Position numbers and translations under genes: made by a program. DNA of 64,000 nt from NCBI RefSeq assembly GCF_000471905.2, contig NW_006499912.1:2602711-2666710 (forward strand). Direction: 5' to 3'. Below, piece after piece: positions 22,194-33,470 of the stretch (position 1 is the first letter of the stretch; each line of letters begins with the position of its first letter). The notes beneath the pieces are model-generated. The model saw only the letters and a list, made by a program, of their open reading frames with translations. It ran no database searches and had not been told where the DNA came from. Source of the stretch: Amborella trichopoda (taxonomy: Eukaryota; Streptophyta; Magnoliopsida; Amborellales; Amborellaceae).

Positions 22194-22965
22194 TAGGGGT
22201 AAGAACTGACCCAATCCGAATCCGAAACTCGGATTTTGGACACTATTTGGATCCGCGTATGGACCCAAACTTTGTATCCGAAATCCGGATCTGGATCTAA
22301 AATTCAAATATGAATTGAAATTTGAATCAGATCAAAGGAGCAGGTGGATCCGATTCGGATCCAGATCTGGATCCAACCCAATTTTTTTACATAGTAATTT
22401 TCTTTTTTTATATATAGGGAAATTATCAAAAATATACCTTAATTTTTGCGTAATTGAAAAAAAAAAAACCATCAACTTTTATAAAATTCGTCCACACCCT
22501 TTTTCCTCAATTTTGACATTTTCTTTTACTAAAATAGCTTTCACGGTAGTCGTATTACCATAATGACTACAACATTACATTACTTAAAGTACTGTAATAA
22601 TAGAGCCTTCACGGTAATACGACTACCATGAAAGATATTTTAATAAAAAAACACTAAAATTGAGAAAAAAAGGGTATGGACGAGGTTTATGAATGTTAAT
22701 AGTTTTTTTCCAATTAGAAAAAAAGTAAGGTATGTTTCTGATAATGTCCCTTATATATAAATTTTTTAAATAGTATAATATAGATCCAGATCCGATATAT
22801 ACTCCTCAGATCAAGATCTGAATCCAGAACCAATGATTACTATTCAGATCTGGATCCATATCCAAAGATCTAGGATCCGGTTTGAACCCAGATCCGATGT
22901 ATGCTATTCAAATATCAATCCGAATATGATCGGAGCCAACCCCAATCCGACCGTTCTCACCCCTA
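22194..22965. mobile_element. hAT-type non-autonomous transposon
   Basis: 772 bp. The ends are inverted: TAGGGGTAAGAAC on the left, and the complement of the right end reads TAGGGGTGAGAAC. A perfect 8-bp target duplication, ACTCGAAC, lies at 22186-22193 and 22966-22973. An 8-bp duplication with TAGGGGT ends is the hAT signature. The interior is full of GATCTGGATCC-like sub-terminal motifs and has no transposase. Confidence 0.93.
22417..22750. mobile_element. Mutator-type MITE nested in the hAT element
   Basis: 334 bp with inverted ends (GGGAAATTATCAAAAATATA against the complement of TATGTTTCTGATAATGTCCC). A 9-bp target duplication, TTATATATA, lies at 22408-22416 and 22751-22759. The 9-bp length points to the Mutator superfamily, with the caution that the duplicated sequence is low-complexity TA. 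A second inner palindrome, GGTAGTCGTATTACC / GGTAATACGACTACC, suggests a hairpin fold. Confidence 0.85.
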
Positions 22966-22973
22966 ACTCGAAC

Positions 22974-24425
22974 CTTGACTTGTCCTTAGGTCTATTATCA
23001 CCCAGGCTTGCCTCGACAATTAAGCATAGCAAAGCCACTACCACTTGAGAGAAGCAATCAATTCTCTAATTTTTTATATTGGGATAATTGATAAAACATG
23101 GCGGTGTTCACATTAGTCATCATAAATACTGCTTCATTTGTTCATTGAAAGGAGGGAATGATCAAAGCACATGAGAATTTGTTGCTCGTCGCTTTGAGTA
23201 TTGTCAACAACACTCAATTAGCAAATCATCCGGGATATATTTGTCAAATAGTTCTATCATAGTGACATTTTGCGCCATTCCATACATATCTAGTGGTAAT
23301 GTGGGTGCACGCAACCTCGTGGCCATGGTGCTAGCAAATTGGATCTAGTAGGCCTTGTCATTTTTCTTAAGCCATCAGGTAGCAAATTGGATCTTAAGGA
23401 TCTAAGCTCTACAACCCACCTCCTCAGGCAAAACACATGCTACAAACATTTTTTAGATCTTAAGGATGTAATCTCTACAACCCATAGAGTAATCTCTGTA
23501 AAAAAAAAAAAAAAAAAAACAAAATAAACTCTGTAATACTAAAAAAAAAAGCCTTAAGATTGGATAAACACCGTTCAGTTTTTGAAGGGCTGGATCTCAA
23601 AATTCAAATGTTTATTTTGACATTAATCATCTGGTAATTATCATGTGGTTCCCAAAATTTTAGACTAAAAAAACATTTCTAAATAGGTGTTTTGAACGAG
23701 AGAGTAGATGCACATAAACTTAATATACATATTCAAATAACAATTAATCCTAACCATCTATTTAGATCGAAATCGCTGAAAATTAACAATTATTATCAAA
23801 GCATAATTTACATTTCCACGTGTAAAGATATGCTTTGAACAAATCCAAAGACACAAAAACCCCCTCCCTTTCTTATTTGCTCTATATACCCAAAAGATCA
23901 TATATTCCAACAATGTCTATTTACTCTTTGGCATAAAATCTCACAAGAGATTAATTTTATTGACCTCAAGTATTGGGGATGTAACCTCTTCAACCCATAG
24001 ATTAACTTTAATAATAATAAAAAATTTCTAATTATAACTTTTATGCATTTGAAAAAATAATATATGCAGATTGAATAGAGACCAATTTTTAGATAATGAG
24101 ATTTAGGTATTGGAAAACTAAAATGTCAAATTTTTTTAAGATAAAAATAGAAAAATTATATAGTGCCACCATTTATACTGGGTATAGGGTAGTGACAATT
24201 AATTTTGACAATTGGATATAAAATTCGGTGGTTGTAATTATTCTACTGACCAAACTCAAACTTCAAAATAATTTTTTTTTAACTTTATCACACACCCAAA
24301 CTATCAAATTTCAAATCAAATACTTATAAGTAATTGTGACCTCCTCGTATTTCATTGTATACCATTCCTAAAAATATCCTCCCAAATAAGTATTTTAACC
24401 GAGATAGTAGAAGTACACTGTGCTC
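22974..24425. other. Intergenic sequence without recognisable gene
   Basis: AT-rich, with an A-run at 23500-23519 and small local repeats near 23340-23490 (GGATCTTAAGGAT). MITE-like sequence is possible at about 24130-24370. No ORF is credible. Confidence 0.5.
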
Positions 24426-24429
24426 CTGA

Positions 24430-24640
24430 AGGAGCATGGTATACGTGCTCACTCATATATTCGTTGCCTCCAAAATCATTTGTCTCGGTTCCTTCGTGGA
24501 AGACCCATGCCCCACTTTCTCCGAATCCACGCCCCTTTACGCTCTCTCTGTCCCTCTCTGTATTATGTGCCCTAACTTTTCGTTAGAAAACCCCACTCAT
24601 CATCTCCCTCTCCATCTCTCTACTTTCGCATTATAGAGGT
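24430..24640 (+). promoter_or_regulatory. Possible 5' leader exon of NMT1
   Basis: A C/T-rich block (CTCTCTCTGTCCCTCTCTGT, CATCTCCCTCTCCATCTCTC) rises out of AT-rich DNA and ends in TTATAGAG|GTTTGC, a possible splice donor. The NMT1 start is preceded directly by TTTCACTATAG|AAATGG, a good acceptor. A leader intron of about 3.1 kb (about 24637-27771) is therefore plausible. Pyrimidine-rich leaders are common in plants. This is inference; transcript data would decide. Confidence 0.35.
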
Positions 24641-25354
24641 TTGCGCCATGGAATCCATTCGAAAGAATTTGTTAGTGATTTTATTCATGGGCGATAACTG
24701 GTTCAGTCTATCAATTTGTTTTTGTGATTTGCATGCTTGTAGGTTTGTGATTGAGGGAAGCAAATATGGTTCCAAATTTGTGAGCTTGTCTCTTCCCTTC
24801 TCTCACTTGAAGAGAGACCATGCCTATGATGTTTACAGCAATTTCCCTTGATGCTTTCCTGGTTGCTTTATTCATTAGATTTGCTTTATATCCCATTGTG
24901 CTCACAGGTCCTCTTGTACATTGAATGCAGCAAGTCTTGCACTATTGTATTCTATTTTTAGTTTTATTTATTATGTGGAACTAAATTCTGTTAGGATTCA
25001 TAAAATTGCATGTAAGTGAAAATTCATTGGGATTTACTGATATGTAAGATTTTGTATTTTTTTCCCTATTTTTAATTTTTTTTTTATTGGTTTCGATTGG
25101 ATTACAGTTATATGATCGTAAGAGTTTGTTTTAGTCATTGTTGAACGTGTTGCATTTTTTGGGAAATTTCTTGGGGTTTATGGATGCATTATTTTATCTC
25201 CTTCATTTTTTAAAATTTTTTTGTTGAGCTAACTGAATTAGAAATGTTTTTCCATCAGATCTTCTTTCCATAGACTGATTCCCCACATTATTTACAAAAT
25301 AAGTGATACTTTAGTAGATTTAACATACCGAGTTTCTAAAAGAGCCATCAGTCA

Positions 25355-26023
25355 TGTTGGGATCTCGAGAACCCCTTTAGCTTGCGGAACTGGGAATCCC
25401 AAATACCGGGATCCCACCCAAGATCGTGTACGCAATTGGCCAATTGTGAAGTAGATGAGTACAACTATAAATCGAGTACGAGAAATAAAGCAAACATAAA
25501 AAGCACACCACAACAATGCACAATTTACGTGGTTCACCCTGTAGAGCTACATCCACGGCCTCGGCGACTAGAAATCCACTATCAATGAAGATTACAGTTT
25601 TGGGTTACAAGAGATAACCATCACCGATCTTCCCTTCTAAACCCGCTCTCCAGACCGAGCAATATTGTCGATCAACATCCTCTTTCCCACCGCAATATCG
25701 CTACTGGAAAGATAACCTCAAGAACAATATAGAGATTTTCTCTTTCTAGGAGTGGAAGTTAACCAACCCAAAACTTATGGGAATACTGCCCCTCTCTCCA
25801 AGGCCATGGTTTTTTCTCTTGGAGACCCATCTCCATATTAGAGATCTATTCCCATAACCCCCAATGGGTTGACCCTCAAAGGATAAGTATTATGTCATCT
25901 TCACTCTTTTATAAAGATATCACTTTCTTGCTTCCCAAGAAAGTCAATTTTTTATTTTCGATAATACCCTAATCTTTAGAAGAAAATATGGGTATGGTGA
26001 TTTAGGTATCACCAAACCCATCA
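25355..26023 (-). repeat. 3' LTR of the small retrotransposon
   Basis: 669 bp. It begins TGTTGGGATCTCGAGAACCC on the plus strand and ends ACCAAACCCATCA. Confidence 0.92.
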
Positions 26024-26099
26024 ATCTCCACCTTCATAGTAAATTCGTCATAGTTGCCTTGACAACCTTTATTGAATAGATTTTTTGATTTCTTCATAC

Positions 26100-26250
26100 T
26101 TGCCTCTATTGTGCAATTTTCACAAATACTTTGCCTTCATATTTCTCCACCTCAAGCCATGGATATTTTTTTATTTCTTCTCACTTGTCTCCATTGTGAA
26201 ATTTTCACAAACACTTTGCCTTCATATTTCTCCACCTCAAACTATGTATC
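26100..26250. repeat. Internal near-duplicate of about 95 bp
   Basis: CACAAATACTTTGCCTTCAT plus ATTTCTCCACCTCAA recurs about 92 bp later with few changes inside the internal domain of the small retrotransposon. Confidence 0.75.
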
Positions 26251-26310
26251 CATAAAACTTCGTCATTCCTCTTTTTCTTAATATAAACCTTAGCCCCGTA
26301 CACACCTAGT

Positions 26311-26323
26311 GCTCTGATACCAA
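26311..26323 (-). other. tRNA-Met primer-binding site (minus)
   Basis: The plus strand reads GCTCTGATACCAA, so the minus strand is TTGGTATCAGAGC, an exact match to the usual plant Met primer site. Confidence 0.92.
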
Positions 26324-26324
26324 T

Positions 26325-27017
26325 TGTAGGGTTCTCGTGAACCCCTAACTTGCGGAACTGAGAATCCCAAATACCGGGATCCCACCTAAGATCGTGTACT
26401 CAATTGGCCAAATGCGAAATAGATGAATACAACTATAAATCGAGTGCAAGAAATAAAACAAACATAAAAAGCACGCCACAACAACACACGATTTACGTGG
26501 TTCACCCTGTAGGACTACATCTACGGCCTCGACAACTAGAAATCCACTATCACAATGAAGATTACAGCTTTGGGTTAAGATAATACCTATCTCTAAACAT
26601 CAGTAAAAGACTAACACCAATCATCCTTTCTAAACCCGTTCTTCAGACCGAGCAATACCGTCGATCAACATCCTCTTTTCCGCCGTAATACCGCTACTGG
26701 AAAGATAACTTCGAGAGCAACATAGAGATTTTCTCTCTCTAGAAGTGGAAGTTAACTAACCCAAAACTCATGAGAATACCGCCCATCTCTCAGAGGGCAT
26801 ATCTCTCTCTCTTGGAGACCCATCTCCATATTGGAGATCCATTCCCATAATCCCCAAAGGGTTGACCCTTAAAGGATATGTCTTATGCCCTCTTTCACTC
26901 TTTTATAAAGATATCACTTTCTTGCTTCCCAAGAAAGTCAATTTTTTATTTCCCATAATACCCTAATCTTTAGAAGAAAATATGGGTATGGTGATTTAGC
27001 TATCACCAAACCTAACA
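26325..27017 (-). repeat. 5' LTR of the small retrotransposon
   Basis: 693 bp. It is longer than its partner mainly because of about 34 bp inserted near 26580-26613. It ends CACCAAACCTAACA. Confidence 0.92.
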
Positions 27018-27773
27018 AGTCATGTGTAATTGTGAATTATTATGTTTAGATCTCACAAAGTCCTCTTACAACCTTGCTAAATCGTTTCCCAAGCAAATGT
27101 GAGTGTTTTGTTTATATCTCAGTGTCAAAGCTCTACTAAAGTCGGTACATCGGTACACATGCACCATTGAGTTCTTTCAGGTCTAACTGCTGTATTTTTT
27201 AATCATTAACCTGTCAGGGAGCACTTTAGAAATCTCATATGTTTTCATTTAGAGGCTCCATGAATTGTACATAAGCTCATTCAAAGTATGCTAAATTTTT
27301 TGTGGAGCCCCCTTTAAGTTCTCTCATCTCTAAATCATGTATATATTACCATAGAATTGCTGCAGAGCATTATAAAAGTCATCTTTTATTCCACAGATTA
27401 GATGTCACATTGGCCCTATGACTCAAAAATCTGCTAAAATTTTTGCTGATGCTCCAATAAATTATTTCATCCACAGATTATATATAATGGTGGGGAGAAT
27501 GCAACATGGAAATCATTTTTCTTTTTGCTTGGAGCAGCACCATTCGATCACACATAAGTTGCGTGCCTCAATTTTCTATGAATTCTGCACAACCATTAAA
27601 TTCTCACAGCCCCTAATAATCTATATTATATTCTGAAGTGGTGTTGTATGGTAATTACAATGGACTCATTTTTGCAGAGGCCCTTCTAATCTCACATAGT
27701 CCTGTCAAGACATAACTCTGCTGGCCCAGACTGAATTCTCACGGCCCTTAATTGTGTAAATTTCACTATAGAA

Positions 27774-29036
27774 ATGGAGGAGAGCAATGACAAAAACCCA
27801 GATGAGAATCAAATCCCAGAGGTCGATCCTTTGGTCAAGAAATTGCAAGACACGCTCTCCCTAGGGAAGCGGCACCGCTTTTGGGAGACCCAACCAGTCG
27901 GCCAATTTAAAGATCTCGGCAACCCCACGCTCCTTGAAGGCTCTATTGAAGCCCCGACCCCATTAGAAGAGTTACGCCAAGATCCCTACAACTTGCCTTC
28001 CCAATACGAATGGACCACCTGCGACATAAACTCTGAAGAGACGTGCACTGAAATCTACAACCTCCTCACTAACAACTATGTTGAGGATGATGAAAACATG
28101 TTCCGATTCAACTATTCCAAGGAGTTTTTGCTTTGGGCCCTCCACCCCCCTGGTTATTTCCCAAGCTGGCATATTGGTGTTCGTGTCAAGGGGTCTGGCA
28201 AGCTCGTGGCTTTCATTGCTGGCATCCCTGCTAGGATTCGTGTTCTAGACCAGATTGTTCAGATGGCTGAGATCAATTTCCTGTGCGTTCATAAGAAGCT
28301 AAGGTCTAAGAGGCTTGCTCCTGTCATGATCAAGGAAGTTACAAGGAGGGTTCACTTGGAGAATATATGGCAGGCTGCTTATACTGCTGGAGTGGTGCTT
28401 CCTACGCCAGTTTGTAGCTGCCAGTATTGGCACCGGTCTCTAAACCCTAAAAAGTTAATAGAAGTTGGGTTTTCGAGACTTGGGGCAAGGATGACGATGA
28501 GCCGAACCATAAAGCTATATAAGCTCCCAGAGAGCACCGTGACCTTAGGTTTTAGGGCCATGGAATTGAGGGATATCCCAACTGTTACCCTGCTCCTTCG
28601 TACCTACTTGGCTCAGTTTGATGTGGCACCAGATTTTGATGAAAATGATGTTGAGCATTGGCTGCTTCCAAAGGAGAATGTGGTTCATAGCTATTTGGTT
28701 GAGAACCCTGAGACACTTGAGATCACTGACTTTTGCAGCTTCTACATTCTCCCTTCTTCAATACTTGGCAGCCAAAATTACTCGACATTGAAAGCTGCTT
28801 ACTCGTACTACAATGTGGTTACTCAGATTCCTTTGCTCCAGCTGATGAATGATGCTCTCATTGTGGCGAAACAGAAGGACTATGATGTGTTCAATGCGTT
28901 AGATGTCATGCATAATGAATCTTTCTTGAAGGAGCTGAAATTCGGGCCTGGTGATGGTCAGCTTCATTATTATCTGTACAACTACCGGATACGACAGGCT
29001 TTGAGGCCATCTGAGCTAGGGCTCGTGCTTTTGTAG
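27774..29036 (+). CDS. NMT1: Glycylpeptide N-tetradecanoyltransferase (N-myristoyltransferase)
   Basis: Complete, intronless CDS of 420 codons. The enzyme transfers myristate from myristoyl-CoA to the N-terminal glycine of proteins such as calcium-dependent kinases and ARF GTPases, mostly on cytosolic ribosomes. The GNAT-fold N-domain starts near residue 75 (YEWTTCDINS), with signature EINFLCVHKKLRSKRLAPVM at 166-185 (acyl-CoA and catalytic region) and NVVTQ near 347. The second signature, KFGPGDGQLHYYLYNYR, is at 389-405. The C-terminus is LGLVLL; the terminal carboxylate acts as the catalytic base in this family. Length is close to the roughly 434 residues of Arabidopsis NMT1. The ATG is preceded by an acceptor-like CTATAG, suggesting a leader intron. 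The last 110 codons are repeated twice more downstream. Confidence 0.97.
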   Translation: MEESNDKNPDENQIPEVDPLVKKLQDTLSLGKRHRFWETQPVGQFKDLGNPTLLEGSIEAPTPLEELRQDPYNLPSQYEWTTCDINSEETCTEIYNLLTNNYVEDDENMFRFNYSKEFLLWALHPPGYFPSWHIGVRVKGSGKLVAFIAGIPARIRVLDQIVQMAEINFLCVHKKLRSKRLAPVMIKEVTRRVHLENIWQAAYTAGVVLPTPVCSCQYWHRSLNPKKLIEVGFSRLGARMTMSRTIKLYKLPESTVTLGFRAMELRDIPTVTLLLRTYLAQFDVAPDFDENDVEHWLLPKENVVHSYLVENPETLEITDFCSFYILPSSILGSQNYSTLKAAYSYYNVVTQIPLLQLMNDALIVAKQKDYDVFNALDVMHNESFLKELKFGPGDGQLHYYLYNYRIRQALRPSELGLVLL

Positions 29037-30147
29037 TTAGTTGTACCAGGCAAAGAATTTATACTTATCTTCATTGAGAGGACCAAGAAAAATGCGTTGT
29101 TTGATGTCTTATTTGTGGATGATGGTTTGTTTGCTTGACTCACAATGGTTGTCTGGCAGTTTGATCTTATCTTGTGTGAAGGACTTTTATATGTGATCAA
29201 ATTCTCTGTAGTCTTTCTTGGGACGGTTGTTGGATATTTCTTACACCTGATTGTGTATAGTTCTTCTTTATGAGCATGCAAAATTGGAATGTTTTTCTTT
29301 GATCTCTATCTCTATTGATCATGTTGTTTCCTTCACATATTCTGTACATCTTCCATCATCCTGCATTTCATGTGATCATTGTAGTTTTCTGTTTGATATC
29401 ACTGTGAGTGTTATCGTCTAAATGTGCATCCATCCTGTATATTCTATATAAAGCTGCAATTAGCTTTGTTAGTTTCATCATTAGCAGCACTAATTTCAAA
29501 CCCATGGTCAAACTCATAGCAGACAATATGAGAGATTAATAAGGGATGCTCTTTTGTTTTTGATTGGTCATAATTATGATTTTTTTCTTGGACAGTTTGA
29601 TGGTATAGGAATGTTGAGCTTCTGATTAATTTTGGAAGACTTGTATTAGATCTGACCGAGCAAGGAAAACCTTGTGGATCCGTAAGTAGTCTATGTCTAG
29701 AAAAATTTCACTCTATTCATTTTTAGTGCGTCAGAAAGAGTATGTTGCAGGACCTTGTATCTTTTGGTGCGGACCCCCTTTTTGTCTTCCAACAAGGTTG
29801 GTATTCAATATAACTGGCAAGGTTTGATTTCAGAGTTCTATTGAGCACTGGGTCAATCAGTCAATTAGAAAAGCACCTCTCATTTCATGTTTTATGTATC
29901 TCCGACTTCCTGATGAACTTTCTGCAATAGTTGGTCTTTTAAGGTTCTTGGTTCAACTGAAAAAATTTAGGAGTCTTGTGTGCTTTGCAGATGGGCACCT
30001 TCAAGCGAAGTGCGAATTGTGTTCAGGCTGTTGTCTGCATGCCCTGGCATCTACTTCCCTCATCACCCATTCTCAGAAGTTGTCCTATAAGAACACCTTA
30101 AAGATCTATATCTATATGAATGTTTTACGTACCATATTTCTTTGTTT
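28703..30147 (+). repeat. Tandem unit 1 (NMT1 3' end plus flank)
   Basis: The unit runs from the motif GAACCCTGA inside NMT1 codons 310-313 to the next GAACCCTGA at 30148. It holds the NMT1 C-terminal coding sequence, its stop and about 1.1 kb of 3' flank. Confidence 0.95.
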
Positions 30148-30478
30148 GAACCCTGAGACACATGAGATCACTGACTTTTGCAGCTTCTACATCCCTTCTT
30201 CAATATTTGGCAGCCAAAATTACTCGACATCGAAAGCTGCTTCCTCGTACGACAATGTGGTTACTCAGACTCCTTTGCTCCAGCTGATGAATGATGCTCT
30301 CATTGTGGCGAAACAGAAGGACTATGATGTGTTCAATGCGTTAGATGTCATGCATAATGAATCTTTCTTGAAGGAGCTGAAATTCGGGCCTGGTGATGGT
30401 CAGCTTCATTATTATCTGTACAACTACTGGATACGACAGGCTTTGAGGCAATCTGAGCTAGGGCTCGTGCTTTTGTAG
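29894..30478 (+). pseudogene. Chimeric ORF: NMT1 flank fused to NMT1 C-terminus (copy 2)
   Basis: The tandem junction at 30148 places 3'-flank sequence upstream of, and in frame with, codons 311-420 of NMT1, giving a 194-codon ORF. The first 85 residues (MYLRLPDELSAIVGLL...) have no recognised relatives and look like translated flank. The rest is 90 percent or more identical to NMT1 and keeps KFGPGDGQLHYYLYNY, but has Trp for the following Arg. One codon is lost (YIPSS against YILPSS). Without the acyl-CoA-binding N-domain it cannot be a working transferase. No promoter is visible. Confidence 0.85.
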
Positions 30479-31590
30479 TTAGTTGTACCAGGCAAAGAAT
30501 TTATACTTATCTTCATTGAGAGGACCAGGAAAAATGTGTTGTTTGATGTCTTATTTGTGCATGATGGTTTGTTTGCTTGACTCACAATGGTTGTCTGGCA
30601 GTTTGATCTTCTCTTGTGTGAAGGACTTTTATATGTGATCAAATTCTCTGTAGTCTTTCTTGAGACGGTTGTTGGATATTTCTTACACCTGATTGTGTAT
30701 AGTTCTTCTTTATGAGCATGCAAAATTGGAATATTTTTCTTTTGTTTTCCTTTGATCCCTATCTCTATTGATCATGTTGTTTCCTTCACATATTCTGTAC
30801 ATCTTCCATCATCCTGCATTTCATAGTTTTCTGTTTGATATCACTGTGAATGTTATTGTCTAAATGTTCATCCATCCTGTATATTCTATATAAAGCTGCA
30901 ATTAGCTTTGTTAGTTTTCATCATTAGCAGCACTAATTTCAAACCCATGGTCAAACTCATAGCAGACAGTTTGAGAGATTAATAAGGGATGCTCTTTTGT
31001 TTTTGATTGGTCATAATTATGATTTTTTTCTTGGACAGTTTGATGGTATAGGAATGTTGAGCTTCTGATTAATTTAGGAAGACTTGTATTAGATCTGACC
31101 GAGCAAGGAAAACCTTGTGGATCCGTAAGTAGTCTATGTCTAGAAAAATTTCACTCTATTCATTTTTAGTGCGTCAGAAAGAGTATGTTGCAGGACCTTG
31201 TATCTTTTGGTGCGGACCCCCTTTTTGTCTTCCAACAAGGTTGGTATTCAATATAACTGGCAAGGTTTGATTTCAGAGTTCTATTGAGCGCTGGGTCAAT
31301 CAGTCAATTAGAAAAGCACCTCTCATTTCATGTTTTATGTATCTCCGACTTCCTGATGAACTTTCTGCAATAGTTGGTCTTTTAAGGTTCTTGGTTCAAC
31401 TGAAAAAATTTAGGAGTCTTGTGTGCTTTGCAGATGGGCACCTTCAAGCGACGTGCGAATTGTGTTCAGGCTGTTGTCTGCATGCCCTGGCATCTACTTC
31501 CCTCATTGCCCATTCTCAGAAGTTGTCCTATAAGAACACCTTAAAGATCTATATCTATATGAATGTTTTACGTACCATATTTCTTTGTTT
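30148..31590 (+). repeat. Tandem unit 2
   Basis: 1443 bp, bounded by GAACCCTGA at 30148 and 31591. It shares several substitutions with unit 3 that unit 1 lacks, such as ACACATGAG for ACACTTGAG and Trp for Arg in the last signature. Units 2 and 3 therefore separated more recently. Confidence 0.95.
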
Positions 31591-31924
31591 GAACCCTGAG
31601 ACACATGAGATCACTGACTTTTGCAGCTTCTACATTCTCCCTTCTTCAATATTTGGCAGCCAAAATTACTCGACATCGAAAGCTGCTTCCTCGTACGACA
31701 ATGTGGTTACTCAGACTCCTTTGCTCCAGCTGATGAATGATGCTCTCATTGTGGCGAAACAGAAGGACTATGATGTGTTCAATGCGTTAGATGTCATGCA
31801 TAATGAATCTTTCTTGAAGGAGCTGAAATTCGGGCCTGGTGATGGTCAGCTTCATTATTATCTGTACAACTACTGGATACGACAGGCTTTGAGGCCATCT
31901 GAGCTAGGGCTCGTGCTTTTGTAG
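31337..31924 (+). pseudogene. Chimeric ORF: NMT1 flank fused to NMT1 C-terminus (copy 3)
   Basis: Same structure as the ORF at 29894-30478, 195 codons, open throughout, retaining the YILPSS codon lost in copy 2. The sequence around the final signature is unchanged except YNYW for YNYR. It ends with the same LVLL as NMT1. Confidence 0.85.
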
Positions 31925-33045
31925 TTAGTTGCACCAGGCAAAGAATTTATACTTATCTTCATTGAGAGGACCAGGAAAAATGCGTTGTTTGATGTCTTAT
32001 TTGTGGATGATGGTTTGTTTGCTTGACTCACAATGGTTGTCTGGCAGTTTGATCTTATCTTGTGTGAAGGACTTTTATATGTGATCAAATTCTCTGTAGT
32101 CTTTCTTGAGACGGTTGTTGGATATTTCTTACACCTGATTGTGTATAGTTCTTCTTTATGAGCATGCAAAATTGGAATATTTTTCTTTTGTTTTCCTTTG
32201 ATCCCTATCTCTATTGATCATGTTGTTTCCTTCACATATTCTGTACATCTTCCATCATCCTGCATTTCATAGTTTTCTGTTTGATATCACTGTGAATGTT
32301 ATTGTCTAAATGTTCATCCATCCTGTATATTCTATATAAAGCTGCAATTAGCTTTGTTAGTTTTCATCATTAGCAGCACTAATTTCAAACCCATGGTCAA
32401 ACTCATAGCAGACAGTATGAGAGATTAATAAGGGATGCTCTTTTGATTTTGATTGGTCATAATTATGATTTTTTTCTTGGACAGTTTACTGGTATAGGAA
32501 TGTTGAGCTTCTGATTAATTTAGGAAGACTTGTATTAGATCTGACCGAGCAAGGAAAACCTTGTGGATCCGTAAGTAGTCTATGTCTAGAAAAATTTCAC
32601 TCTATTCATATTTAGTGCGTCAGAAAGAGTATGTTGCAGGACCTTGTATCTTTTGGTGCGGACCCCCTTTTTGTCTTCCAACAAGGTTGGTATTCAATAT
32701 AACTGGCAAGGTTTGATTTCAGAGTTCTATTGAGCGCTGGGTCAATCAGTCAATTAGAAAAGCACCTCTCATTTCATGTTTTATGTATCTCCGACTTCCT
32801 GATGAACTTTCTGCAATAAGTGGTCTTTTAAGGTTCTTGGTTCAACTGAAAAAATTTAGGAGTCTTGTGTGCTTTGCAGATGGGCACCTTCAAGCGAAGT
32901 GCGAATTGTGTTCGGGCTGTTGTCTGCATGCCCTGGCATCTACTTCCCTCGTCGCCCATTCTCAGAAGTTGTCCTATAAGAACACCTTAAAGATCTATAT
33001 CTATATGAATGTTTTACGTACCATATTTCTTTGTTTGAACCCTGA
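31591..33045 (+). repeat. Tandem unit 3
   Basis: 1446 bp, ending at a fourth GAACCCTGA (33037-33045), after which unique sequence (ATTTGTTGCC) begins. The ORF starting at 32783 therefore lacks NMT1 sequence and stops at 33067. Confidence 0.95.
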
Positions 33046-33470
33046 ATTTGTTGCCAATTTTGTATAACCCCTGTCGTTGAATCCATCCATTTGACTGGAT
33101 ATCATACTTATAAACTTCTTTCTGTCAACTTAGGTCTGATCACTGACCCTACTATACATTTATGCTTCTCAAGAACCAATATGGTGAGTTTACAGTTATT
33201 GGCTGAATGTTAAATGCTTCTAGACAACCAATATGGTGAGTTTACAGTTGAATGTTAAATGCTACTAAACAACCAATATGGTGAGTTTACAGCTATTGGC
33301 TTAATGAGTCCCATCTCAAGACTAGTTTTAAAAAATATTTAGAGCAATATCCATATATGGGAACTGGATTTCAAACATTGGCGAATCTACATGGAACTCG
33401 CTTGGGTTGACTTGACCTGCAACATCTTCTGGTGGATGCACATTCATCCTATTTTAAAACAAGTCTTATT
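33046..33470. repeat. Flank with a 3-unit tandem repeat at 33175-33310
   Basis: CCAATATGGTGAGTTTACAG begins units at 33175, 33228 and 33273 (53, 45 and about 36 bp). Otherwise the stretch is unremarkable. Confidence 0.85.

Larger units (their letters stand above)
25355..27017 (-). mobile_element. Small non-autonomous LTR retrotransposon
   Basis: 1663 bp. Two LTRs (25355-26023, 669 bp, and 26325-27017, 693 bp) flank a 301-bp internal domain with no protein. The perfect 5-bp target duplication AGTCA is at 25350-25354 and 27018-27022. Orientation is minus: a tRNA-Met primer site (TTGGTATCAGAGC on the minus strand) is at 26311-26323, next to the right LTR, and a polypurine tract (AAGGTGGAGAT on minus) is next to the left LTR. 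The lack of coding capacity makes it TRIM-like, though its LTRs are longer than in classic TRIMs. It lies in the presumed NMT1 leader intron. Confidence 0.95.

Noticed and set aside
22025..22307. Overlapping ORFs on both strands around 22.0-22.3 kb
   Set aside because: They enter the hAT element's GATCC sub-repeats, which read open in several frames.
28982..29281. Minus-strand ORF of 99 codons, repeated at 30424 and 31870
   Set aside because: It lies opposite the NMT1 end and flank, and recurs only because the DNA is tandemly repeated. No family resemblance.
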